From an uncultured Sphingomonadales bacterium (GTDB lineage Bacteria; Pseudomonadota; Alphaproteobacteria; Sphingomonadales; Sphingomonadaceae): 37,043 nt of DNA. Under the pieces are notes generated by a model. The model ran no database searches. It was given only the letters and a program-made list of their open reading frames with translations, and was not told where the DNA came from. Every line of letters starts with the position of its first letter. Position 1 is the stretch's first letter. The stretch is taken from assembly GCA_937870585.1 (NCBI GenBank), contig CALMZE010000133.1, forward strand, positions 1 through 37,043, written 5' to 3'. Position numbers and translations under genes: made by a program. Of this stretch, positions 1-6,305 are shown in pieces.

Positions 1-330
1 GGACGCGCCCGGGCCTACATTCTGGGGGCCATTGCCGCCGGGGGCGAGGTGACCCGGGAAGTGTTGCTCGCGGCATACCTCGAAAGACTGGCTGCCCTCG
101 TCGCCGAGATGCACTCACATCCTGCGGCCGTGCGCGACCGATACCGTGCGCGCTGCGCGACGATCGGGGCCCAGGTGCGGGTCGAGGAACCTCAGGGCGC
201 ACTGCTCGGGATCGCGATCGCGGTCGATGACGAGGGCAGACTGGTGGTGAGCAGCGGCAACGGACGACGCGTCGTCAGCGCCGGTGATGTCATCCATGTG
301 CGGAGGTGTGATGGAGCAGGACCTTCCTGA
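1..330 (+). CDS. birA: Biotin-protein ligase BirA, C-terminal fragment (actinobacterial type)
   Basis: The reading frame is open from base 1, so the gene enters from outside the window and only about 109 residues remain. The visible part matches the end of the BirA catalytic domain and its C-terminal SH3-like domain: a helix-rich stretch, then YRARCATIGAQVRV, a GIAIAVDDEGRLVV strand pair and a closing VSAGDVIHVR. BirA activates biotin to biotinyl-AMP and attaches it to a lysine of biotin carboxyl carrier domains. The composition (very GC-rich, arginine-rich) and the gene following with an overlap are typical of Actinobacteria, not of the alphaproteobacterial genes that follow from about base 600. 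Family assignment is fairly firm. The taxonomic source is inference from sequence style and gene order. Confidence 0.75.
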   Translation, partial: GRARAYILGAIAAGGEVTREVLLAAYLERLAALVAEMHSHPAAVRDRYRARCATIGAQVRVEEPQGALLGIAIAVDDEGRLVVSSGNGRRVVSAGDVIHVRRCDGAGPS

Positions 331-600
331 CGCCACCCCGCTCATGGACGCGGACGACATCGAGCGCGCCCTGCTCGGCCGGCCGGCATCCATGCGGCGC
401 AGCGAGATCTCGCAGGATGTCGAGGTCACGCCGGGCAGCGCGCGACGCTTCTGGCACGCCCTGGGCTTCCAGATCGTCGAGGACGAGGAGGCGATGTTCA
501 CCGAGGCCGACCGCGAGGCCCTGCAAGCAGTGGCCCGGTTGACCCATGACCTCGACGTCGAGGAGGAACTCGCTCTGGCGATGACGCGCGCGCTCGCCCG
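311..600 (+). pseudogene. Adenylate cyclase N-terminal regulatory domain, interrupted by a sequence junction
   Basis: An ATG at 311 sits 4-5 bases after GGAGG (302-306) and overlaps the end of birA by 20 bases. The first ~97 residues (LMDADDIERALLG, SARRFWHALGFQ, FTEADREALQAV, ALAMTRALAR) look like the N-terminal regulatory domain of actinobacterial class III adenylate/guanylate cyclases, which commonly lie directly after birA. Instead of continuing to the cyclase catalytic domain, the frame runs without a stop into unrelated alphaproteobacterial coding sequence near base 600 and ends at 928. No catalytic domain is present. I treat this as a truncated gene fragment joined artificially to the next one. 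A genuine fusion is possible but unlikely. Confidence 0.6.
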
Positions 601-928
601 GATTGCCGCCTGCGCTGCCATGCCGTCGCAGGCGGGTGAGCAGTGCGTCGGGCCGTTTCGCACCGGGCCAGCCGAAGTGGCCACGCGGATGCGCGACGAT
701 CTGGGCAGCGTTCTGAAATCCGCCTGCCCGGCCAAGACGCGCATCGCCGTGGAATTCCAGTTGCCTACAGGCAAAACGCCCAAGCGGATCAAGGTCGAAG
801 CCCCCGATTGCAAGGCCGCCGCGCCTGTCATTGCGCGCTGGATCAAGGCGCGGCAGGCCGATGAATTCATGCCCTATGAAAAGCCGCAGGATGTGGCGTT
901 CAAGATTGCTTTGCGGTTTGCCGCCTGA
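600..928 (+). CDS. Unknown protein, C-terminal part (5' end lost at the junction)
   Basis: From about base 600 the open frame encodes roughly 109 residues in the style of the rest of the window. It contains two cysteines early (IAACAAMPSQ, GEQCVGPF), a third in LKSACPAKTR and a fourth in APDCKAAA, suggesting a periplasmic or secreted protein with disulfides. The C-terminus ends in FKIALRFAA. I do not recognise the family. The true start lies beyond the junction and is not available here. Its stop overlaps the next start as TGATG (926-930), so it is translationally coupled to the MoeB/ThiF-type gene. That coupling supports the view that this half is real and belongs to the same genome as the genes to its right. 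Confidence 0.5.
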
Positions 929-1689
929 TGCTGAACGATGCCCAGCTGGATCGTTATGCGCGCCACATCGTCTTGAAGGAAATTGGCGGGGCGGGGCAGG
1001 TGCGCCTGCTGGCTTCGCATGTGCTGCTGATTGGCGCAGGCGGGATTGGCTGCCCGGCGCTGCAATATCTCGCAGCCGCTGGCGTGGGGCGGATCAGTGT
1101 GGTCGATGATGATCATGTCTCGCACTCGAACCTCCAGCGTCAGACATTGTTTGGCACAGCCGATCTAGGTCGCGCCAAGGTGGATGTGGCAGGAGATTTT
1201 GTTGCCCGGATCAACCCGGACGTGGCCTTTGCCGGGCACCGTCTGCGCATTTCGAGGGAAAATGGCGCAACATTGCTCGCAGGCGTCGATGTGGTGGTGG
1301 ACGGATCGGACAATTTCGCCACGCGGCTTGCGGTGAATGACCTCTGTGTTGCCGCACGCGTACCGCTTGTCACGGCTGCGATCGGACAGTTTCACGGCCA
1401 GATTGGCACCTGGCGCGGCTGGGAAGCCGATAAGCCCTGCTATCGCTGCTTCGTGGGCGATGCGCATGATCCCGATGACTGCGATTCGTGCGCCGATGTC
1501 GGCGTGCTGGGCGCGATGGCCGGGATGATGGGCAGCTGGGCTGCCATGGAAGCAATCCGCGTGCTCTACCCCTTTGGCGAGGACGCTGCGGGCAAGCTCC
1601 ACATTGTTGACGGGCTGAAGCCGGAGATTCGCGCCATGCGGATGCCCAAGGATCCGGGGTGTTCGACGTGCAGGGTCAGCGCTGACTGA
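928..1689 (+). CDS. moeB: MoeB/ThiF-type sulfur-carrier adenylyltransferase
   Basis: A 253-residue E1-like enzyme that adenylates the C-terminal glycine of a ubiquitin-like sulfur carrier (MoaD for molybdopterin, or ThiS for thiamine). Visible features: nucleotide-binding GAGGIG at residues 36-41, the acidic D60 after the second strand, the QR pair at 70-71, K84, the GSDN motif at 126-129, and two zinc-binding CxxC pairs (C171/C174 and C245/C248). C188, in CADVGVLGAM, is at the place of the conserved cysteine in this family. There is no rhodanese domain. The start is an ATG overlapping the upstream stop. MoaD and MoaE are encoded about 1.4 kb away on the other strand, which favours MoeB over ThiF; no thiamine gene is in the window. 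Confidence 0.88.
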   Translation: MLNDAQLDRYARHIVLKEIGGAGQVRLLASHVLLIGAGGIGCPALQYLAAAGVGRISVVDDDHVSHSNLQRQTLFGTADLGRAKVDVAGDFVARINPDVAFAGHRLRISRENGATLLAGVDVVVDGSDNFATRLAVNDLCVAARVPLVTAAIGQFHGQIGTWRGWEADKPCYRCFVGDAHDPDDCDSCADVGVLGAMAGMMGSWAAMEAIRVLYPFGEDAAGKLHIVDGLKPEIRAMRMPKDPGCSTCRVSAD

Positions 1690-1794
1690 ATCGCACCTGT
1701 GTCTCGGTCGAGGCCGAACCGCCATTGGTCGAAATCAGCTGGTGCAGCTAGGATTCGCCAGTGAGCTTGGCCAAAAGGGTCATGGAGGGGTGAT

Positions 1795-2634
1795 TTGGCC
1801 ACCAAAGGTCTGAGAATCTGGGCATGCGCTGCCATGGCTGGGCTAGTGGTTGCCTCTCCCGCCAGGGCGGCGCCATCATGCGATGGTGCGCGTGTCAAAG
1901 CTGATCGCCAGTCTCTCTGGGTGAAGCGCGAAGGCGCGGGCCGCGCGACGATTGTGTTCGAATCGGGCAATGGCAATGATTCGACGGTGTGGCAGGCCTT
2001 GCTGGAGCCCGCCCGTGCGATGGGCGCATCCACCTTCATCTATGACCGGGCCGGGTTGGGGCAAAGTGCAGCGCGGCAGGGCGGTTACGACATTCGCCGC
2101 GAAGTGCGGGCGCTGCGCAAAGCGCTGGACGTGTGCGGGGTCTCTTCTCCGGTCATTCTTGTCGCGCACAGCTATGGTGGTGTCATGGCCCTGTTGACGG
2201 CCAGTCAGGACCGCCGCGTCAAAGGCCTTGTGCTCCTCGATGCGCTGGTGCCGGAAACCTTCACGGATGAAGAGATTGCGGCCACGCTCGCCGAAGTCCG
2301 CCCCCAATATGCCGAAGTGCGAAAGGAAGTGCCCGAACTGGCGGCCTCGATCATTCCGCTGATGGAGGCCATGCCCGAAACAGCGCACCATGTCCGCCCG
2401 ATCCGGCGGCGCAAGGGCTTTCCAGTGATCGATATCGTCGCCGGAAAGGCGGAATACACCCGCCCGGCGGCCCGCGATGTGCACTTTACCGGCCATGCTG
2501 CGTTCGTTGCGCGTGATCCTGCTCGCACATTGATGTTGGCAGAGAAGAGCGGCCATAAGGTGATGTTTGACCAGCCGGACCTGGTGCTTGCTGCGATCAA
2601 GACGCTGTTGGGCACATTGGAGCTTGATCGATAG
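1795..2634 (+). CDS. Secreted alpha/beta hydrolase
   Basis: A 279-residue alpha/beta-hydrolase fold protein. The N-terminus is a Sec signal peptide (hydrophobic core AMAGLVVA, likely cleavage after ARA near residue 25), so it probably acts in the periplasm. The nucleophile elbow is AHSYGG with Ser126. The oxyanion-side DRAGLG motif is at 84-89 and the C-terminal catalytic histidine is His254 in EKSGHKVMFDQP. The acid residue is not assigned with certainty; D149 is a candidate. The start chosen is TTG at 1795 because GGAGGGG at 1784-1790 sits 4 bases upstream and only this start gives a full signal peptide. An ATG at 1834 would cut into it. Substrate unknown. It is convergent with moaE, 21 bases away. 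Confidence 0.75.
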   Translation: MATKGLRIWACAAMAGLVVASPARAAPSCDGARVKADRQSLWVKREGAGRATIVFESGNGNDSTVWQALLEPARAMGASTFIYDRAGLGQSAARQGGYDIRREVRALRKALDVCGVSSPVILVAHSYGGVMALLTASQDRRVKGLVLLDALVPETFTDEEIAATLAEVRPQYAEVRKEVPELAASIIPLMEAMPETAHHVRPIRRRKGFPVIDIVAGKAEYTRPAARDVHFTGHAAFVARDPARTLMLAEKSGHKVMFDQPDLVLAAIKTLLGTLELDR

Positions 2635-2655
2635 GCTTGGCCTGAACGCGCTACA

Positions 2656-3087
2656 TCAGCGCCATTTTTCCGCTGCAGCGTCGTCTGTGCCCTTCGCCTC
2701 GACCCAGCGATCCTCATCAGGCAGATGTTCACGCTTCCAGAACGGGGCGTCGGTCTTCAACCGGTCGATCAGAAAGGCGCACGCTTCCAGCGCTGCCGCT
2801 CGGTGCGCACTGGCAGTGCCGACAAAGACGATGCGCGCACCGGATTCGAGCCGCCCGACGCGATGGATGAGGGTAAGGGCAGAGAGCGGCCAGCGCGCCT
2901 GCGCCTCACTTGCCAAAACCTCCAGCGCCCGCTCTGTCATGCCGGGATAATGATCGAGTGTCAGCGCAGTCACGCCATCATCGGGGCGCACCAGCCCGGT
3001 GAAACTCGCCACCGCGCCCGCGCCCGTCTCTTCGAGCGCTGTCAGCTCCGCACCGGGATCGAAATCCTCATGCTGGACGCGGATCAT
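2656..3087 (-). CDS. moaE: Molybdopterin synthase large subunit MoaE
   Basis: A 143-residue MoaE, close to the usual ~150. It forms the catalytic subunit of the MoaE2-MoaD2 heterotetramer that inserts two sulfurs into cyclic pyranopterin monophosphate. Recognisable elements: FTGLVR near residue 30 (R34), LDHYPGM at 44-50, the substrate-binding pair H95-R96 in ASAHRAAALEAC, and the two active-site lysines K111 and K118 in LKTDAPFWKRE. Its start overlaps the moaD stop as ATGA (3084-3087), so the two subunits are translationally coupled in the order moaD-moaE behind pgsA. Confidence 0.95.
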   Translation of the reverse strand: MIRVQHEDFDPGAELTALEETGAGAVASFTGLVRPDDGVTALTLDHYPGMTERALEVLASEAQARWPLSALTLIHRVGRLESGARIVFVGTASAHRAAALEACAFLIDRLKTDAPFWKREHLPDEDRWVEAKGTDDAAAEKWR

Positions 3088-3332
3088 CCTCCGGTGACCG
3101 GGGGGAAGAAGGCGACCTCGCGGGCGTCGCCCAAAGGCGTGTCCATGCCTGCCATCTGCTGATCAATTGCGCCGCGCAACTTGGCTCTATAGCCCAGATT
3201 TCCGCCATTTTCTTCAATCCAGTCGGCGAGTGCGCCGAGTGTCATGACGCCATGGGGGCGGTCCAGTGTTTCGGAAGAGCGGCCCATGGTTTCGGCCACG
3301 CGCGCGAAATAGAGGATGGTGAGCAGCGCCAT
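3084..3332 (-). CDS. moaD: Molybdopterin synthase sulfur carrier subunit MoaD
   Basis: An 82-residue ubiquitin-fold sulfur carrier ending in the required Gly-Gly (PPVTGG, residues 81-82), whose C-terminus is adenylated by MoeB and then thiocarboxylated. The N-terminal strand LLTILYFARVAE and the FFPPVTGG tail are typical of the family. It starts 3 bases after the pgsA stop and overlaps moaE by 4 bases, forming a tight minus-strand operon DUF1674-pgsA-moaD-moaE. Confidence 0.95.
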   Translation of the reverse strand: MALLTILYFARVAETMGRSSETLDRPHGVMTLGALADWIEENGGNLGYRAKLRGAIDQQMAGMDTPLGDAREVAFFPPVTGG

Positions 3333-3335
3333 GGA

Positions 3336-3899
3336 TCAATCCATATGTTTCAGGCCAACGCGCAGATAATCCCAGCCGGTGATTAGCGTCAAAGCGGCGG
3401 CCCCCCACAATGTGAACAGTCCAACCTGCTTGATCCACACCATGTGCGGCAGTCCCCCCGCCAGAATGAGCGCGCCCAGAGCCACGAGTTGTAGCGTCGT
3501 CTTCCATTTGGCGAGTTGCGAGACCGGAACCGAGACTTGCAGTCCGGCCAGAAATTCGCGCAGACCCGAAACCGCGATCTCACGCATCAGGATGATAATG
3601 GCCGGAATGGTGTGCCATCCGGAAATCGAAGCGGCGTCATGACGCGTGCCGACCAGCATGACGATGACGGCGGCCACCATGATCTTGTCTGCGATTGGAT
3701 CAAGGAATATGCCGAGCTTGGATACGGTCCCGCGTGCGCGGGCGACATAGCCGTCAAAATAATCGGTTATCCCCATCAGGCAGTAAAGGCCGAATCCTGC
3801 GAGCCAGCCCGGCTCCCACCCTGGAAACCAGAGCAGGCCGACGAGAATCGGTACTGCAAAGATGCGCGAGAGCGTCAGGATGTTGGGAAGCGACAGCAT
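3336..3899 (-). CDS. pgsA: CDP-diacylglycerol-glycerol-3-phosphate 3-phosphatidyltransferase PgsA
   Basis: A 187-residue integral membrane enzyme making phosphatidylglycerol phosphate from CDP-diacylglycerol and glycerol-3-phosphate, the first step to phosphatidylglycerol and cardiolipin. The CDP-alcohol phosphotransferase signature is complete: D46-x2-D49-G50-x2-A53-R54-x8-G63-x3-D67-x3-D71. Several hydrophobic membrane segments follow. The open frame runs another 70 codons upstream to 4109, but that part overlaps the 54-residue gene on the same strand and has no family resemblance. The ATG at 3899, giving MLSLPNILTLSR, matches the usual PgsA N-terminus. Ribosome binding site is weak. Confidence 0.93.
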   Translation of the reverse strand: MLSLPNILTLSRIFAVPILVGLLWFPGWEPGWLAGFGLYCLMGITDYFDGYVARARGTVSKLGIFLDPIADKIMVAAVIVMLVGTRHDAASISGWHTIPAIIILMREIAVSGLREFLAGLQVSVPVSQLAKWKTTLQLVALGALILAGGLPHMVWIKQVGLFTLWGAAALTLITGWDYLRVGLKHMD

Positions 3900-3907
3900 G
3901 GCGCTTT

Positions 3908-4072
3908 TCAGAAATCCACCGCGATGCCGTTTTTCTCCCAATCGCCATAGCGCACCGGGTCCAGCCGCTCCGGGTCTGGCTCTGGACCGCGAGGCGTGGC
4001 CTGCGGTTGTGGCACAGGCGGGCTCTTGGAGAGATAGGCCGGAGGCTTCACATGGGCCGGGCGCGTGCTCAT
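3908..4072 (-). CDS. DUF1674 protein, succinate dehydrogenase assembly factor 4 (SDHAF4)-like
   Basis: A 54-residue gene overlooked by length-limited ORF calling. It begins with MSTRPAHVKPP, has a proline-rich middle, and ends in RYGDWEKNGIAVDF. The closing RYGDWE-x-x-G-x-x-x-DF block is the hallmark of the DUF1674/SDHAF4 family, which in mitochondria binds flavinylated SdhA before assembly of complex II; bacterial members are small and mostly uncharacterised. It ends 8 bases before the pgsA start in another frame, so it leads the pgsA-moaD-moaE operon. No strong Shine-Dalgarno sequence is visible before the ATG at 4072. The family call rests on the C-terminal motif. Confidence 0.78.
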   Translation of the reverse strand: MSTRPAHVKPPAYLSKSPPVPQPQATPRGPEPDPERLDPVRYGDWEKNGIAVDF

Positions 4073-4190
4073 CGCTGGGGTCTTTCAGTGACAAAGTGAG
4101 ACAACTCAATGCGCACTTTGGACGTGGCGGCCTGCAAGTTCAAGTGAACACGCGCACGAGGCGGTACGGTGCGGATACAACTTGCAAAAA

Positions 4191-4223
4191 CTGCAACTGC
4201 GATAAATGCTTTCGCAGTTGCAG
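4191..4223 (-). terminator. Rho-independent terminator downstream of the carotenoid oxygenase gene
   Basis: Perfect 11-base inverted repeat (CTGCAACTGCG at 4191-4201, CGCAGTTGCAG at 4213-4223) with an 11-base loop. Read on the minus strand the stem is followed by TTTTTGC (4190-4184), the expected terminator form, and it lies about 110 bases beyond the stop of the minus-strand oxygenase gene. A competing 7-base pairing (AAATGCT 4204-4210 with AGCATTT 4222-4228) overlaps its loop. Confidence 0.6.
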
Positions 4224-4320
4224 CATTTGAGGCGGAGGCCCACAAAGAACCTGCCTTTCAGGCATCCTCTCCTATCAAACTTTCAAGAGCCATCCGGTCC
4301 GCCGGGTGGCTCATTTTTTT
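4215..4320 (+). ncRNA. Candidate small regulatory RNA with its own terminator
   Basis: The plus strand here has a small-RNA layout and no credible reading frame. There is a short hairpin (TGCCT 4252-4256, AGGCA 4260-4264), then an unpaired pyrimidine-rich stretch containing TCCTCTCCT at 4265-4273, which could pair with Shine-Dalgarno sequences, and then a terminator hairpin (4288-4311) with seven T's. No plus-strand gene lies upstream that would need this terminator; the neighbours on both sides are on the minus strand. A possible -35 TTGCAA is at 4182-4187, with only a poor -10 near 4203. The 5' end is a guess. This is inference from layout, not recognition of a known RNA family. Confidence 0.35.
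4288..4320 (+). terminator. Strong Rho-independent terminator, plus strand
   Basis: AGCCATCCGG (4288-4297) pairs with CCGGGTGGCT (4302-4311), one G-T pair, four-base loop, followed by T's at 4314-4320. On the minus strand no T run follows, so it acts on plus-strand transcripts. It lies 16 bases beyond the tail end of the minus-strand oxygenase gene. Confidence 0.75.
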
Positions 4321-4335
4321 GGTGTCCGGGCGGGC

Positions 4336-5799
4336 TCAGGCCCCCATTTGCGCGGCGGTCGCGAAATTGCCGTGCAGCCCCTGGCGGATGCGGATGGGGA
4401 GCTTGGCGCGGCCAATCGGACCCTGTTCCACCGCCTGCGCGTCAAAAATGCACAGATCCGAGTAGTTGGTGACGTGATTGTCTACCAGCGCCACCACCCA
4501 GCCTTCGCCTTCCGGCGCGTTGGGTGACTTGGGGATGAAGCAGGGTTCCTGCACGCCGCATTGCGGCCCGGCCCACCAGCTTTTCTCCACGCCGGTCGCC
4601 AGATCGATATGTGTCAGTGTGTTGGTGATGGCCATGAAGGCGCCGCCCGGGCCTTCATAGGGCTTGGTCACATCGAACACGAGCATCCAGCCATGGCGAT
4701 AGGCGCGTGTGGCATAGCGATCATCGATGCGCGGGAATTCGTCGGCGAGGTTGGTGAGCTTTTCGACCTTTTCGAAACTGTCGCCGTTCGAAGCCATGTC
4801 CACGCTCCAGCGCGTGAGATAGCTCATCCCGCCGACCGGATCGAAGGGCGCCCCGGTTACGTCAGGGAAGAAGGGGAAGCTGTTCTTCGCGGCAATCGGC
4901 AGATCGAAATAGACCTTGGTACCATCGTTGAAGGCGTTCATCACATGGCCGGTGAAGCAGTTGTGCGGGGCCTGGAACCAGCGCATGTCCTTGGCGGTGG
5001 CCCCTTCCTTGCGCGGGAGGACGGCCATCCACACCGGCATCGCATGATCAAAGCCGAAATAGGGCATGTTCTTTTCAAGCCGGTCGAGCCCGGTGATGCA
5101 GGGCATGACGTTGAACACGACATAATCTTCGGTCACGCCGAAATCGTGCATCATGCAGAGATACTTATTCTCGAACGGAATTTCGAACAGCAAATCGCCG
5201 GTGGGAGAAATCTCCATATAGCTCATGTCGAGCGTCAGCGGCCCCTTGGACATGTAAGAGAAGGCGCACATGTTGCCCGTGGCGGGATCGATCTTGGGAT
5301 GCGCGCAAAAGGTCTGGCTCGCCTGCTTTCCGTCAAAATCGGTGTAACCGAAGGTGTCGAGCGTCAGCGGGTCCATCAGCAGCAGCGGACTGTCTTCCTT
5401 CATCGCATAGAGCTGGCCGGCATGGACCATGACATTGGTGTTGGCGGTCCCGCGAATCTTTCCTGCCACCGCAGGGTCGTCGGTCAGATGGTTGCGATAG
5501 GCCCCGAACAACGCCTTGCCTGCTGCATTCTCCAGCTTCCACTTGTCGGTCTGCGCAAAACGCTGCTTGAAATCGACCTTGCCGCCCTTGAAACGGAACA
5601 TGGAGACCATGCCGTCGCCATTGAAGAACTGGTCGTCGGGAAATTTGGGCGTGAACTGCGGATCGGGATGGACGCGGTAAAAAGCCCCATCGAGCGTGTC
5701 GGGCACGCTGCCCTCAATCTCAACATCCAATATGTCGCCTTGCAGGCGCACGGGACGCATCGCCCCGGTGAAGCCGGGGTTGGTCGGGAAATGGGCCAT
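4336..5799 (-). CDS. Carotenoid oxygenase family protein, lignostilbene-dioxygenase type
   Basis: A 487-residue non-heme iron(II) enzyme of the RPE65/carotenoid cleavage family, which splits a C=C double bond with O2 into two aldehydes. The four iron-binding histidines can be placed: H167 (CAHPKID), H218 (MMHDFG), H285 (FTGHVMNAF) and H476 (RQGLHGNF). The C-terminal [11 protein letters not shown] block is close to that of the sphingomonad lignostilbene-alpha,beta-dioxygenases, so stilbene-type aromatics are as likely as apocarotenoids. Start ATG at 5799 is preceded by AGGAGAG (5808-5814). Translation could open at 5832, but that extension includes an operator-like palindrome. Divergent from a SnoaL-like gene and a kinase-like gene with which it probably shares control. 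Confidence 0.88.
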   Translation of the reverse strand: MAHFPTNPGFTGAMRPVRLQGDILDVEIEGSVPDTLDGAFYRVHPDPQFTPKFPDDQFFNGDGMVSMFRFKGGKVDFKQRFAQTDKWKLENAAGKALFGAYRNHLTDDPAVAGKIRGTANTNVMVHAGQLYAMKEDSPLLLMDPLTLDTFGYTDFDGKQASQTFCAHPKIDPATGNMCAFSYMSKGPLTLDMSYMEISPTGDLLFEIPFENKYLCMMHDFGVTEDYVVFNVMPCITGLDRLEKNMPYFGFDHAMPVWMAVLPRKEGATAKDMRWFQAPHNCFTGHVMNAFNDGTKVYFDLPIAAKNSFPFFPDVTGAPFDPVGGMSYLTRWSVDMASNGDSFEKVEKLTNLADEFPRIDDRYATRAYRHGWMLVFDVTKPYEGPGGAFMAITNTLTHIDLATGVEKSWWAGPQCGVQEPCFIPKSPNAPEGEGWVVALVDNHVTNYSDLCIFDAQAVEQGPIGRAKLPIRIRQGLHGNFATAAQMGA

Positions 5800-5816
5800 G
5801 GTCGCAGCTCTCCTAT

Positions 5817-5870
5817 TTTGTATGCGTTGCATACGAAGTGAGCGAAGGAGTGACTTTGACCCATGTCAAA
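5817..5870. promoter_or_regulatory. Two operator-like palindromes in the divergent oxygenase/SnoaL region
   Basis: First palindrome: GTATGC (5820-5825), 3-base spacer, GCATAC (5829-5834), extended on both sides by matching T/A pairs; it is immediately upstream of the oxygenase ribosome binding site. GntR-type regulators bind this class of short-spaced site. Second: TTTGAC (5855-5860), four bases, GTCAAA (5865-5870), a TTG-N8-CAA layout like Crp/Fnr-family sites. Regulator identities are inference; neither regulator gene is adjacent. Confidence 0.45.
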
Positions 5871-5939
5871 AGCGGCGCGCGGGGATTGATCAGCGCGCGC
5901 GGTGCGACCAGAGAAGGGGGAGAGAGACAGGAGAGACCC

Positions 5940-6305
5940 ATGGGATTGACCGAAATCGAACGCTTCAATGCAGACTGGCTCAAGGCTTGGAGCGACAAGG
6001 ATGTGGAACGGCTGCTGACCTTCTATACCGAGGATGCCGATTATCTCGATCCGCAGGTGCCCGCCGGTATCAAGGGGCATGACGCGCTGCGGGCTTATCT
6101 GACGCAATTGTTCGCGGCGCTTCCTGCCACAACCTACACGCCCGAAGTGGTGTGGACCGTGGAAGGCGGCTATTGCGGCCGCTGGTATCTCGATGCGGGC
6201 GAAGGCGAGGGCGCGATGCGGATGCGCGGCTTTGATTTCGTGCAGATGCGCGATGGCCGCATCAGCTTCAACGAAGTCTACACGCATACGTTGCCCGCCG
6301 CATGA
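5940..6305 (+). CDS. SnoaL-like / NTF2-fold protein
   Basis: A 121-residue protein with the NTF2-like alpha+beta-barrel pattern: an N-terminal helix (RFNADWLKAWSDKDVERLLTF), YTEDADYLDP, a GHDALRAYLTQLFAALP helix, then alternating strands ending SFNEVYTHTLP. This matches SnoaL-like polyketide cyclase/nuclear-transport-factor-2 domains, which act as small hydrolases, isomerases or binding proteins. The ATG at 5940 is chosen because an AGGAGAG-type site lies about 6 bases upstream and it gives a normal family length; the frame is open to 5838 without family resemblance. It overlaps the next gene as ATGA (6302-6305). Confidence 0.75.
   Translation: MGLTEIERFNADWLKAWSDKDVERLLTFYTEDADYLDPQVPAGIKGHDALRAYLTQLFAALPATTYTPEVVWTVEGGYCGRWYLDAGEGEGAMRMRGFDFVQMRDGRISFNEVYTHTLPAA

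Noticed and set aside
1-928. A genuine birA-associated fusion protein of 200+ residues
   Set aside because: The two halves have different taxonomic style and the cyclase lacks its catalytic domain; a chimera explains this more simply.
4561-5841. A 426-codon plus-strand open frame opposite the carotenoid oxygenase
   Set aside because: Antisense to a gene with all catalytic residues; its translation has no recognisable family and the frame exists because of codon bias in the real gene.
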